Assembly (NCBI GenBank): GCA_964563395.1
Contig: CAZLWK010000014.1
Span: 1-64,000 of the forward strand
DNA: 64,000 bases
Direction: 5' to 3'
Origin: JBEVOS01 sp964563395
GTDB taxonomy: Bacteria > Pseudomonadota > Alphaproteobacteria > Caulobacterales > Aquidulcibacteraceae
Shown one piece after another: positions 24,475 through 33,238 of the stretch; position 1 is the stretch's first letter, and every line of letters begins with the position of its first letter. The notes beneath the pieces are model-generated. The model saw nothing but the letters and a program-made list of their open reading frames with translations. It was not told the DNA's origin and did no database searches. The position numbers and the translations under genes are program-made.

Positions 24475-26115
24475 ATGTCACAAGGCGTTAAATCCCAATC
24501 CGCCAGCGCCGCTCTGGATACGATCCCCATCGGCGCCATCATCGCCATCGGCGCGCTCTTGGCGATCTTCGGCGCCGCGAACGCCGACAGCCGCGCCTTC
24601 ACCATCCAGATGTATACGGCGTTCGCGAGCTTCATCTTCGGCGCGTGGGCGCTCGTCTATTGGATGACCGAGCGCGACAAGCCACAGGCCAGCTTCTATG
24701 CCGACGCTATCGTCAAGGCGGGCGTCATCGCCTCCATGTTCTGGGGCGTGGCGGGACTTTTAGTGGGCGTGATCATCGCGCTGCAGCTCGCCTTTCCGAA
24801 TCTCTTCTATTTGCCTGAACTCGGCTGGACCAATTTCGGGCGCCTGCGGCCGCTGCACACCTCCGCCGTGATCTTCGCGTTCGGCGGAAACGTGCTGATC
24901 GCGACGAGCTTCTATGTGGTCCAGCGCACCAGCCGCGCGCGCCTGGCGGGCGGGGCTTGGCCGTGGTTCGTGTTCTGGGGCTATCAATTCTTCATTCTGA
25001 TGGCCGGAACGGGCTATCTCCTGGGCGTCACGCAGGGACGCGAATACGCTGAACCGCCCTGGTACGCCGATCTGTGGCTGACGCTCGTCTGGGTCGTCTA
25101 TCTCCTCGTCTATCTGGCGACGCTCTGGAAGCGCGAGGAAAAGCACATCTACGTGGCGAATTGGTTCTATCTCGCCTTCATCGTCACGATCGCGATGCTG
25201 CACATCGTGAACAATCTGGCCGTGCCGATCTCATTCGCGAGCGCGTTCAGCTATTCGGCCTTCGCGGGCGTGCAGGATGCGCTGACGCAATGGTGGTACG
25301 GGCACAATGCGGTGGGCTTTTTCCTGACCGCCGGCTTTCTCGCCATTATGTATTATTTCATCCCGAAACAGGCGGATCGGCCGGTTTATTCCTATCGCCT
25401 TTCCATCATCCATTTCTGGGCGCTCATCTTCCTCTATATCTGGGCGGGCCCGCACCATCTGCACTACACGGCGCTGCCGCAATGGGCGCAATCGCTGGGC
25501 GCCACCTTCTCCATCATGCTTTGGATGCCGTCCTGGGGCGGCATGATCAATGGCCTGATGACGCTCTCCGGCGCATGGGACAAGCTGCGCACCGATCCGG
25601 TGCTGCGCATGCTTGTAGTTTCGGTCGCCTTCTACGGCATGTCGACCTTCGAAGGCCCGGTCATGTCGATCCGCGCCGTCAACGCGCTCTCGCACTACAC
25701 GGATTGGACCATCGGCCATGTGCATTCCGGCGCGCTCGGCTGGGTCGGGTTCGTGAGCTTCGGCGCGATCTATTGCCTCGTGCCGTGGCTTTGGAAAAAG
25801 GAGCGGCTCTATTCCAACGCGCTGGTGGAATGGCATTTCTGGATCGCGACGCTGGGCATCGTTCTTTACATCACGTCGATGTGGGTGGCCGGCATCATGC
25901 AGGGCCTGATGTGGCGCGCCTATAACGAACTCGGCTTCCTCGAATACGCCTTCGTGGAAACCGTGGAGGCCATGCACCCCTATTACATCATCCGCGCCCT
26001 CGGCGGCCTGCTCTATCTCTCCGGTGCGCTGATCATGATCTACAATTTGTGGCGAACAGTGCGTGACGCGCCAGCGCGCGCCCCTGCCGCCGCCTATGCG
26101 ATTCCGGCGGAATAG
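24475..26115 (+). CDS. ccoN: cbb3-type cytochrome c oxidase subunit I
   Basis: This 546-residue subunit is the catalytic core of the high-affinity cbb3 oxidase and reduces O2 at a heme b3-CuB site in the inner membrane. It has about 12-14 hydrophobic helices and the heme-copper ligand regions RLRPLHTSAVIFAFG (low-spin heme His), WYGHNAVGFFLTAGFL (CuB His), IWAGPHHLHYTALP (CuB His pair) and IGHVHSGALGWVGF (heme histidines). The length is normal to slightly long. It is the first gene of ccoNOQP-GHIS, behind an FNR-type box, with an 11-nt gap to ccoO. Confidence 0.96.
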   Translation: MSQGVKSQSASAALDTIPIGAIIAIGALLAIFGAANADSRAFTIQMYTAFASFIFGAWALVYWMTERDKPQASFYADAIVKAGVIASMFWGVAGLLVGVIIALQLAFPNLFYLPELGWTNFGRLRPLHTSAVIFAFGGNVLIATSFYVVQRTSRARLAGGAWPWFVFWGYQFFILMAGTGYLLGVTQGREYAEPPWYADLWLTLVWVVYLLVYLATLWKREEKHIYVANWFYLAFIVTIAMLHIVNNLAVPISFASAFSYSAFAGVQDALTQWWYGHNAVGFFLTAGFLAIMYYFIPKQADRPVYSYRLSIIHFWALIFLYIWAGPHHLHYTALPQWAQSLGATFSIMLWMPSWGGMINGLMTLSGAWDKLRTDPVLRMLVVSVAFYGMSTFEGPVMSIRAVNALSHYTDWTIGHVHSGALGWVGFVSFGAIYCLVPWLWKKERLYSNALVEWHFWIATLGIVLYITSMWVAGIMQGLMWRAYNELGFLEYAFVETVEAMHPYYIIRALGGLLYLSGALIMIYNLWRTVRDAPARAPAAAYAIPAE

Positions 26116-26126
26116 GGGGAATTGCG

Positions 26127-26861
26127 ATGTGGCGCTTTCACAAGCTGTTCGAAAAGCATTCGATGATCCTCCTCATCGGCATCCTTGTCGTGGTGTCGAT
26201 CGGCGGTCTCGTTCAAATCACCCCCCTCTTTTTCATCGAATCGACCATCGAGCGGGTGGTGGGCGTGCGGCCTTATACGCCGCTCGAGCTGGCGGGGCGG
26301 CAAATCTATATCCGCGAAGGCTGCTATACCTGCCATTCGCAGATGGTGCGTCCGCTGCGCGACGAAGTGGAGCGCTATGGGCATTACAGCCTCGCCGCCG
26401 AGAGCATGTACGACCATCCCTTCCAATGGGGATCCAAGCGCACAGGCCCCGATCTCGCGCGCGTGGGCGGGCGCTATTCGGACGAATGGCATCGCGAGCA
26501 TTTGATCGATCCGCGCGCCTTGGTGCCAGAATCGATCATGCCGCCTTACGCTTTCCTCTCCGGGCGCGTCCTCGACCGCGAGATGGCCGCCGCGCACCTG
26601 ATCGCCAATCGGCGCGTGGGCGTTCCCTATAGCGACGAGATGGTGGACGCCGCCGCGCACGACATGCGCGCCCAGGCCGAGCCCATGGGCGAAGGCGCCG
26701 ATGCTTTCGCGCAGCGCTATCCAGGCGCCCTGCAGCGCGATTTCGATGGCGATCCGGCGCACGTGACCGAAATGGATGCGCTGATCGCCTATCTGCAAAT
26801 GCTCGGCGCGGGCGTCGACTTCTCCACCTTCCAAGCCGAACAACCGGAAAATCAGAGATGA
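26127..26861 (+). CDS. ccoO: cbb3-type cytochrome c oxidase subunit II (monoheme c)
   Basis: This 244-residue subunit has an N-terminal membrane anchor (about residues 13-35) and a periplasmic cytochrome c domain. The heme motif is EGCYTCHSQMVRP (Cys66, Cys69, His70), followed by the conserved PFQWGSKRTGPDLARVG segment, and the axial Met is probably in ESIMPPY. It passes electrons from CcoP or soluble cytochrome c to CcoN. The stop overlaps the ccoQ start (ATGA). Confidence 0.95.
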   Translation: MWRFHKLFEKHSMILLIGILVVVSIGGLVQITPLFFIESTIERVVGVRPYTPLELAGRQIYIREGCYTCHSQMVRPLRDEVERYGHYSLAAESMYDHPFQWGSKRTGPDLARVGGRYSDEWHREHLIDPRALVPESIMPPYAFLSGRVLDREMAAAHLIANRRVGVPYSDEMVDAAAHDMRAQAEPMGEGADAFAQRYPGALQRDFDGDPAHVTEMDALIAYLQMLGAGVDFSTFQAEQPENQR

Positions 26862-27025
26862 GCGCGATGGATTATCACGCAATCGCCGGCGCGGCGCAGA
26901 CACTTGGCCTCCTCTTTCTCATGACGCTGTTCGCGGTCTCTCTCGCCTACGCGCTGTGGCCCTCCAACAAGGACACGTTCGACCGCGCGCGCCATGCGCC
27001 CTTGGGAAACGCCGACCATGAATGA
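26858..27025 (+). CDS. ccoQ: cbb3 oxidase small subunit CcoQ
   Basis: This 55-residue protein has one transmembrane helix (LGLLFLMTLFAVSLAYALWP) and the CcoQ/FixQ ending PSNKDTFDRARHAPL. CcoQ stabilises the assembled oxidase. The gene overlaps ccoO by 4 nt and ccoP by 8 nt, which fixes its identity although it is very short. The start is the ATG that overlaps the ccoO stop; a second ATG three codons later is possible. Confidence 0.88.
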   Translation: MSAMDYHAIAGAAQTLGLLFLMTLFAVSLAYALWPSNKDTFDRARHAPLGNADHE

Positions 27026-27953
27026 TCACAGCATGCACGATCGCGATGAAACGAGCGGACGCGCGACGACGGGTCATGTGTGGGACGGCATCCGCGAATT
27101 GGATACGCCCCTTCCGCGCTGGTGGCTCTACATCTTCTATGCCACCATCATCATCGCGGCGATCTATTGGGTGCTGATGCCCGCCTGGCCCATGGCGAAC
27201 GGCTTCACGCCGGGCCTTCTCAATCATTCGGACCGCCGCAACGTGGCGGGCGAAATCGAAACGCTGCGCGGCGCGCGCGCGGCGGATTTCGATCGTCTCG
27301 GCGCGGCGACCTATCAGGAGATCGTGGCCGATCCGGCCTTGCGCGACTTCGCCTTCGCCGCGGGCGAGGCGGCGTTCGGCGACAATTGCCGCACCTGCCA
27401 TGGCGCGGGCGGCGCGGGCGCGAAGGGGTTTCCGAGCCTTGCCGACGACGTCTGGATTTGGGGCGGTGCGCTCGGCGACATCGAGCACACGATCCGCGTG
27501 GGCGTGCGCGCCGAGCATCCCGACTCGCGCTTTTCAGCGATGCCGGCCTATGGCCGCGACGGCTTGCTCACGCCAGCGCAAATCGCCGACGTCGCCGAAC
27601 ACGTCATCACGCTCGGTCCCGCGGCGGCGCGGCTTACGCCAGATACATCGGCGGCCGCGCGCGGCGCGATGATTTTCGCGCAGCAATGCGCGATGTGTCA
27701 TGGCGCGACAGGCGCCGGCGACCGCGCGATCGGCGCGCCCAGCCTGCGTGACGACATCTGGCTTTATGGCGGCGAACGCGCGGACATTCTGGCGCAGATC
27801 AATCTGGGGCGCGGCGGCGTGATGCCGGCCTGGGAGCGGCGCTTCGATCCAGGACTCATGCGTGCGCTCGCGGTCTATGTGTTCGCCCTGGGCGGCGGCG
27901 AAGACGATCCGCGGGCGCCGACGCCGAACTCTGGCGCGGAGGCCGCGCCGTAA
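27018..27953 (+). CDS. ccoP: cbb3-type cytochrome c oxidase subunit III (diheme c)
   Basis: This 311-residue subunit has one N-terminal transmembrane helix (about residues 35-55, after the family motif HVWDGIRELDTPLPRWW). Two cytochrome c domains follow, with heme motifs DNCRTCHGAG (Cys124, Cys127, His128) and QQCAMCHGATG (Cys224, Cys227, His228). It accepts electrons from the bc1 complex or cytochrome c and hands them to CcoO. The start at MNDHSMHD lies within the end of ccoQ. Confidence 0.95.
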   Translation: MNDHSMHDRDETSGRATTGHVWDGIRELDTPLPRWWLYIFYATIIIAAIYWVLMPAWPMANGFTPGLLNHSDRRNVAGEIETLRGARAADFDRLGAATYQEIVADPALRDFAFAAGEAAFGDNCRTCHGAGGAGAKGFPSLADDVWIWGGALGDIEHTIRVGVRAEHPDSRFSAMPAYGRDGLLTPAQIADVAEHVITLGPAAARLTPDTSAAARGAMIFAQQCAMCHGATGAGDRAIGAPSLRDDIWLYGGERADILAQINLGRGGVMPAWERRFDPGLMRALAVYVFALGGGEDDPRAPTPNSGAEAAP

Positions 27954-27957
27954 ATTC

Positions 27958-29442
27958 ATGAACAGCTACACGCTCCTTCCGCGCCCGCGCGCAACCGAAA
28001 GCGGCGACGATCACCATATCGACGTCGCCCCGGTTCATGGCCTTGGCGCGCAGCCGCTCTACAAGAAGCGCGTGCAAATCTATCCCAAGCTGGTCCACGG
28101 CCAGTTTCGGAGGATCAAATGGATCGCCATGGCGGCGCTGCTGGCGATCTATTATCTCACGCCCTGGCTGCGTTGGGATCGCGGGCCGATGCGTCCCGAT
28201 CAGGCGGTGCTCGTCGATTTCGAGGGCCGGCGCTTCTATTTCTTCTTCATCGAACTTTGGCCGCAGGAAATCTACTACATCACCGGGCTGTTGATCCTGG
28301 CCGCGGTCGGCCTCTTCCTGGCGACGGCGTTGTTCGGACGGGTCTGGTGCGGCTATGCCTGCCCGCAGACGGTCTGGACCGATCTCTTCATTCATGTCGA
28401 GCGCCTGATCGAAGGCGACCGCAATGCGCGCATCAAGCTCGATCGGGCGCCATGGACGCTTCGCAAGGTTTACAAGAAATCCGCTAAGCATGCCCTCTGG
28501 CTGCTCATCGCGGCGCTGACCGGCGGGGCCTGGGTTTTCTATTTCGGCGATGCGCCTACCTTGATGCGCACGCTGTTCACCGGGCAGGCCTCGCCCGCGA
28601 TCTACCTTTTCGTGGGGCTCTTGACCTTCACGACCTATACGCTGGCCGGCACGATGCGCGAGCAGGTGTGCACGTACTTGTGTCCCTGGCCGCGCATTCA
28701 AGCGGCGATGATCGACAAACACGCGCTGAATGTCACCTATCGCGCGGATCGCGGCGAACCGCGTGGCGCCTATCGCAAGGGCCAGACCTGGGAGGGACGC
28801 GGCGATTGCATTGACTGCAATCAATGCGTGGCCGCCTGCCCGCAAGGCATCGATATCCGCCATGGCGATCAGCTTGAATGCATCAATTGCGCCCTGTGCA
28901 TCGATGCGTGCGACGACGTCATGCGCAAGATCGGACGCCCCACGGGGCTTATCGGCTATGACACCTCGATCAATGTGGCGCGCCGCCGGAGCGGGCAGCC
29001 GGCCAAGCGCTTCTTCGTGCGCCCGCGCACCATTCTTTACGCGGCGGTGTTCGTTCTGGTCGGCGCGATCATGCTGACGCAACTCATCAATCGCCAAACC
29101 CTCACGCTCGATATCGTGCGGGACCGCGCGCCGCCCTTCGTGCGCCTTTCCGATGGACGGGTGCGTAACGATTACCACGTGAAGATTCTCAACATGGCGC
29201 CGCGCGCGCGCGAGGTGACGCTGAGCGTGAAAGGCCTTCCCGGCGCGCGGCTTTCCCATTTCGGTGATGCGGGCGGGGGCTCCGTCCCGGTTCGCGCGGA
29301 CGCGGTGACCAATCGGCGCGTTCATGTCACCGCACCGGCGGGCGCGGCCCCGGGACCTACGCGCGTGACGTTCATCGCGCGCGACGCGCGGACGGGTGCG
29401 ATTATCGCCGAAAGCCCAGCCGCCTTCGTGAGCCCGCCATGA
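27958..29442 (+). CDS. ccoG: Cytochrome c oxidase accessory protein CcoG
   Basis: This 494-residue membrane protein has about five transmembrane helices and two 4Fe-4S motifs (CIDCNQCVAACPQG and CINCALCIDACDDV). Other family markers are RVWCGYACPQTVWTD and EQVCTYLCPWPRIQAAM. CcoG reduces Cu(II) during copper delivery to the CuB site of cbb3 oxidase. The C-terminal part is a periplasmic Ig-like domain (from about residue 390). It starts 4 nt after ccoP and overlaps ccoH by 4 nt. An ATG 4 nt after the ccoP stop was chosen over a longer frame inside ccoP. Confidence 0.93.
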   Translation: MNSYTLLPRPRATESGDDHHIDVAPVHGLGAQPLYKKRVQIYPKLVHGQFRRIKWIAMAALLAIYYLTPWLRWDRGPMRPDQAVLVDFEGRRFYFFFIELWPQEIYYITGLLILAAVGLFLATALFGRVWCGYACPQTVWTDLFIHVERLIEGDRNARIKLDRAPWTLRKVYKKSAKHALWLLIAALTGGAWVFYFGDAPTLMRTLFTGQASPAIYLFVGLLTFTTYTLAGTMREQVCTYLCPWPRIQAAMIDKHALNVTYRADRGEPRGAYRKGQTWEGRGDCIDCNQCVAACPQGIDIRHGDQLECINCALCIDACDDVMRKIGRPTGLIGYDTSINVARRRSGQPAKRFFVRPRTILYAAVFVLVGAIMLTQLINRQTLTLDIVRDRAPPFVRLSDGRVRNDYHVKILNMAPRAREVTLSVKGLPGARLSHFGDAGGGSVPVRADAVTNRRVHVTAPAGAAPGPTRVTFIARDARTGAIIAESPAAFVSPP

Positions 29443-29936
29443 GCACATCGCCCGCCCGGACGCACTTTACCTTGAATGGCAAGCATGTGCTCGCCGCCAT
29501 GCTCGCCTTCTTCTTCATCGTCATTGGCGTGAATGCGCTCTTCATCGTGGAGGCCGTGCGCACCTTTCCGGGTGAGGACGCGCCGCGCGCCTATGTGCAG
29601 GGCCTGCGCTACAATGAGATATTGGCCGCGCGGCGGGCCGAGGCCGCCCGCGGATGGCGCGCGCGGGCGCGCTTCATCGACGGCGACGCGGAGCCCGTTC
29701 TTCGCATCGCAATCACGGACGATTCGGGCGCGCCCTTGAGCGGCCTTGTCATCGACGCTGAATTGCGCCGACCGACCGATGCACGGCTCGATCAACCCCT
29801 CCGTTTCAACGACAAAGGCGAAGGCGTTTATGAAGCGCGGCTTTCGACGCTTGCGCCCGGGCAATGGCGCGTGCGCGGTGCGGCGGCGCGCGGGACCGAC
29901 ACGCTCGAACTCGATCAGGTGCTGACATGGCGGTGA
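29439..29936 (+). CDS. ccoH: cbb3 oxidase assembly protein CcoH (FixH family)
   Basis: This 165-residue protein has one N-terminal transmembrane helix (HVLAAMLAFFFIVIGVNALF) followed by a periplasmic FixH domain with AYVQGLRYNE, GAPLSGLVIDAELRRPTD and ending in PGQWRVRGAAARG. CcoH interacts with CcoN during assembly. It overlaps ccoG by 4 nt and ccoI by 10 nt. Confidence 0.9.
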   Translation: MSTSPARTHFTLNGKHVLAAMLAFFFIVIGVNALFIVEAVRTFPGEDAPRAYVQGLRYNEILAARRAEAARGWRARARFIDGDAEPVLRIAITDDSGAPLSGLVIDAELRRPTDARLDQPLRFNDKGEGVYEARLSTLAPGQWRVRGAAARGTDTLELDQVLTWR

Positions 29937-32128
29937 GCGCGGTCGCGGATCCAAACGCCTATGTGCGCACGCTTGAGGACGGCGCGCGCGGCACGGAATT
30001 GATGGTCAAGGGTGCGCGCTGCGCGGCCTGCATTCAGAAGATCGAATCCAGCCTTCTGACGCTGCCAGGCGTCGAAGAGGCGCGCCTCAACCTCTCCACG
30101 AGCCGACTGCGCGTGCGGTGGCGCGGCGACCGCACGAACGCCCAAGGCCTGATGGACGCGGTCAATGCGCTGGGCTTCGAGGCGAGCGCCTTCGATCCGG
30201 AGGCTAGCGGACGAAGCACGGACGCCGAGGGGCGCGGGCTTCTGGTTCGGCTTGCGGTCGCCGGCTTCGCCTCGATGAACATCATGATGCTCTCCGTGCC
30301 GATCTGGAACGGCGCGGGCGAGATGGGCGAAGCCACGCGCGCGCTGCTGCATTGGAGCTCGGCGCTGATCGCCATCCCGACCGCGCTTTATTCCGGCCAG
30401 CCCTTCTTCGTCTCGGCCTGGACCGCGCTGCGCAAGCGGCGCGCCAATATGGACGTGCCGATCTCGCTGGCCGTTTTCCTGACGCTGGCGATGAGTCTCG
30501 CGGAGACGGCGCTGCACGGCGCGCACGCCTATTTCGACGGCGTGGTCATGCTGCTTTTCCTGCTGCTGATCGGCCGCTATTTCGATCATCGGCTGCGCCA
30601 GGAGGCGCGCACCGCCGCGCGCGATCTCATCGCCATGCAGGCGACGACCGCCTCCAGGATCGATGCGAATGGATCGCTCAGCGCCATTCCCGCCCGCGAC
30701 ATCGCAATCGGGGACCGTCTGCTGATCGCCCCCGGAGATCGCATGCCCGTCAATGCGGTGATCGAAGAGGGCGCATCGATGCTGGACCGCGCGATGCTCA
30801 CTGGAGAGACAACGCCCATGGCGGTGCGCGCGGGCGATCTTGTCGAAGCCGGCGCGATCAATTTGACGGCGCGTCTGATTGTGCGCGCGCACGCGCGCGT
30901 GGAGGAGTCCGCCGTCGCGGACCTTGCGCGTCTCATCGAGATTGGCGAGCAGAACCGCGCCGCCTATCGGCGCGTGATCGACAAGGCGGCGGCATTGTAC
31001 GTGCCGATCGTGCACGCCCTGGCCTTCCTGACGTTCGTGGCCTGGCTCGCCGCGCCGATGCTGGGCCTTCCCGCCGGCGATGGCGGCGTGCGCCACGCGC
31101 TCGCCTGCGCGGTTGCGGTTCTCATCATCACCTGCCCCTGCGCGCTGGGCCTTGCCGTACCCGCCGTGCAGGTGGTGGCGACGGGGCGGCTCTTTCGCCA
31201 AGGCGTTCTCATTAAATCCGGCGACGCGCTTGAGCGGCTTGCGCAGGCCGATTTCATTCTGCTCGACAAGACCGGCACGCTGACGCTCGGCAGACCGCGC
31301 CTTGTCGGTCCCGTCGATTCCGCGACGCTGGCGCTCGCCGCGCAATTGGCGCGCGCGTCGCGCCATCCGCTGTCGCGCGCGCTGGTCGAAGCCGCCGGGC
31401 CAGGGCCGATCGCGCAGAACGTGCGCGAACATGCGGGCGAAGGTCTTGAAGGCTTGATCGGTCCGCACACGGCAAAGCTTGGTTCGAAACGCTTCGTCGC
31501 GCCGGAGGCGCAGGACAGCGGCGATAGCGGCGCAGAATTATGGTTTCGCCTGAACGATGCGCCGGCCGCACGATTCCAGTTTGAGGACGCGCCGCGCCCG
31601 GACGCCGCCGAGGCGATCGCGGCGCTGAAGGCGCGCGGCTTTCAGATCGAACTTTTGTCGGGCGACCGAGAAGACGCTGTCGCCGCCGCGGCGCGCGCCT
31701 GCGGGCTGGATCAATGGCGCGCGTCGATGTCGCCGCAAGAAAAAGCCGCGCGAATCGACGAACTGCATCGCGCGGGCCGCAAGACGTTGATGGTAGGCGA
31801 TGGCCTCAATGACGCGGCGAGCCTCGCCCTCGCCTTCGTTTCAGCCACGCCGGGCGCGGCCGTCGATGTCGCCCAGGCCGCCGCCGACATCGTGTTTCAG
31901 GGCGCGCGGCTCATGCCCATCGTCCACGCGATCGACGTGGCGCGCGCGGCGCGCGGGCGTGTCCGTGAAAATCTCGGATTCTCGGCGCTCTACAATGTCG
32001 TGGCCATTCCCTTCGCGGCGCTCGGTTTTGTCACGCCGCTGATCGCGGCGCTGGCCATGTCAGGCTCCTCGCTGGCGGTGACGGCGAACGCGCTGCGTCT
32101 GGCCGATCGGAGCGGGCGATGGATCTGA
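29927..32128 (+). CDS. ccoI: Copper-transporting P-type ATPase CcoI (FixI family)
   Basis: This 733-residue P1B-type ATPase exports copper needed for cbb3 oxidase assembly. Residues 1-75 carry a heavy-metal-associated domain with GARCAACIQKIES (Cys32, Cys35). About eight transmembrane helices follow, with the metal site CPCALGLAVP, an actuator TGE loop (MLTGETTPM), the phosphorylation site DKTGTLTLG and the hinge MVGDGLNDAASLA. The start within ccoH gives MAVSAVADPN before the metal-binding domain; a longer frame has no similarity. CcoS begins inside its 3' end. Confidence 0.94.
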   Translation: MAVSAVADPNAYVRTLEDGARGTELMVKGARCAACIQKIESSLLTLPGVEEARLNLSTSRLRVRWRGDRTNAQGLMDAVNALGFEASAFDPEASGRSTDAEGRGLLVRLAVAGFASMNIMMLSVPIWNGAGEMGEATRALLHWSSALIAIPTALYSGQPFFVSAWTALRKRRANMDVPISLAVFLTLAMSLAETALHGAHAYFDGVVMLLFLLLIGRYFDHRLRQEARTAARDLIAMQATTASRIDANGSLSAIPARDIAIGDRLLIAPGDRMPVNAVIEEGASMLDRAMLTGETTPMAVRAGDLVEAGAINLTARLIVRAHARVEESAVADLARLIEIGEQNRAAYRRVIDKAAALYVPIVHALAFLTFVAWLAAPMLGLPAGDGGVRHALACAVAVLIITCPCALGLAVPAVQVVATGRLFRQGVLIKSGDALERLAQADFILLDKTGTLTLGRPRLVGPVDSATLALAAQLARASRHPLSRALVEAAGPGPIAQNVREHAGEGLEGLIGPHTAKLGSKRFVAPEAQDSGDSGAELWFRLNDAPAARFQFEDAPRPDAAEAIAALKARGFQIELLSGDREDAVAAAARACGLDQWRASMSPQEKAARIDELHRAGRKTLMVGDGLNDAASLALAFVSATPGAAVDVAQAAADIVFQGARLMPIVHAIDVARAARGRVRENLGFSALYNVVAIPFAALGFVTPLIAALAMSGSSLAVTANALRLADRSGRWI

Positions 32129-32271
32129 TCGTCTTTCTCATTCCCGCCTCCGTGTTTCTTGGCGCGCTTGGGCTTGCGGCCTTTCTCTGGTCGGTGCGCG
32201 CGGGACAATATGAGGACCTTGACGGCGCCGCCCATCGCATCCTGATCGACGATCCGCGTGACGCGCCATGA
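32119..32271 (+). CDS. ccoS: cbb3 oxidase maturation protein CcoS
   Basis: The 50-residue protein has one transmembrane helix (LIVFLIPASVFLGALGLAAF) followed by the family motif LWSVRAGQYEDLDGAAHRIL. CcoS is needed for cofactor insertion into cbb3 oxidase. It overlaps ccoI by 10 nt and the next gene by 4 nt, completing the ccoGHIS set. Confidence 0.9.
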   Translation: MDLIVFLIPASVFLGALGLAAFLWSVRAGQYEDLDGAAHRILIDDPRDAP

Positions 32272-32852
32272 GCGCGGCGCGCATTCTCGTGATCGATGGA
32301 CATCCCGATCCCAGCCCCGCCAGGTTCGGCCATGCGCTGGCGGAGGCCTACGCCGCGAGCGCGAAAAAGGCAGGTCATGGCGTGCGCGTGGTGCGCCTGC
32401 ACCAAATGCAATGCCTGCCGCTGGAAAGCGCCGCGGATTTCGCGCTGCGGCCCACGGATGGCCGTGTGCTCGATGCGCGCGCCGACCTGGAATGGGCCGA
32501 TCACGCGGCGATCCTCTTTCCGCTTTGGCTTGGCGGCATGCCGGCGCGACTGCACGCCTTCTTCGAACATGTCGCGCGCGGCGGATTCGTCGCGCAGCTC
32601 GACAGCGGCGGCTGGCGCCCGCGCCTCAAAGGGAAAAGCGCGCGCCTGATCGTGACGATGGGCATGCCGAGCCTCGCCTACAGGCTCATTTTCGGCGCGC
32701 ATGGCGTGGAAAGCCTCAAGCACAGCATTTTGGGTTTCGCGGGCATGGGTCCGATCCGAACCACGCTTTTTGGCGCGATCGAGGCGACGGGCGCGGCCGG
32801 CCGCGCACGCATGCTTGAGCGCGTGCGCATGCTCGGCGCGCGGGGCGGCTAG
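32268..32852 (+). CDS. NAD(P)H-dependent oxidoreductase, flavodoxin-like fold
   Basis: This 194-residue protein resembles the NQO1/KefF-type flavodoxin_2 family. ILVIDGHPDPSPARFGHALAE would bind the FMN or FAD phosphate, WADHAAILFPLWLGGMPARL forms the flavin ring site, and LIVTMGMPSLAY follows. These enzymes make two-electron reductions of quinones or related acceptors. The gene overlaps ccoS by 4 nt, so it is transcribed with the cbb3 assembly genes, which is an unusual partner. Its stop overlaps that of the convergent hypothetical gene in CTAG. Confidence 0.8.
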   Translation: MSAARILVIDGHPDPSPARFGHALAEAYAASAKKAGHGVRVVRLHQMQCLPLESAADFALRPTDGRVLDARADLEWADHAAILFPLWLGGMPARLHAFFEHVARGGFVAQLDSGGWRPRLKGKSARLIVTMGMPSLAYRLIFGAHGVESLKHSILGFAGMGPIRTTLFGAIEATGAAGRARMLERVRMLGARGG

Positions 32853-33229
32853 TTTGCGGGCCGCACGTCATCCACGCGATAGACGAGATCCTCGCCGTCG
32901 GCTTCATGTACGGTGACATAATCGCCCACGCGCAAGGCGTGCTCGCCGAGGCGGAACAGCGGCTCGTCCGGCCCCTCCTCGTCCTCGTCATAGCGAAAAA
33001 ACCAGCGTCCGCCGCGATGGCTGAGCCAGCCGTCCGCGCGCTCGGCCTCGTCAGGCGAGAACCGCACCACCGTGCAGCGCGCGCGCGCCCCGCGCCATGC
33101 CTCCAGATCGATGCGGCCTTCGCGATCGAGCGGCGCGACGATGCGATAGCCGCGCGTGCGGTCCCCGTCGGGAAAGCCGGCGCTCGGATTTCGCGCGAGA
33201 TGCAGAACGATTGCGGACAAATCTTTCAT
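32849..33229 (-). CDS. Hypothetical protein, 126 aa
   Basis: This soluble 126-residue protein contains no recognised domain or signal peptide. It is rich in acidic residues (RYDEDEEGPDEPLFRLGEHA), and the C-terminal region looks beta-rich (LRVGDYVTVHEADGEDLVYRV), perhaps a small beta-barrel. It starts 9 nt after the UspA-type gene on the same strand, with AGGA upstream of its ATG, so the two are likely cotranscribed from the FNR-box promoter region. A role in low-oxygen adaptation is inferred only from the neighbourhood. Confidence 0.6.
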   Translation of the reverse strand: MKDLSAIVLHLARNPSAGFPDGDRTRGYRIVAPLDREGRIDLEAWRGARARCTVVRFSPDEAERADGWLSHRGGRWFFRYDEDEEGPDEPLFRLGEHALRVGDYVTVHEADGEDLVYRVDDVRPAN

Positions 33230-33238
33230 CGCGAAATC

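Noticed and set aside
27856..29448. 530-codon minus-strand frame opposite ccoG
   Set aside because: ccoG has Fe-S motifs and operon context; the opposite frame has a low-complexity composition and no start signal.
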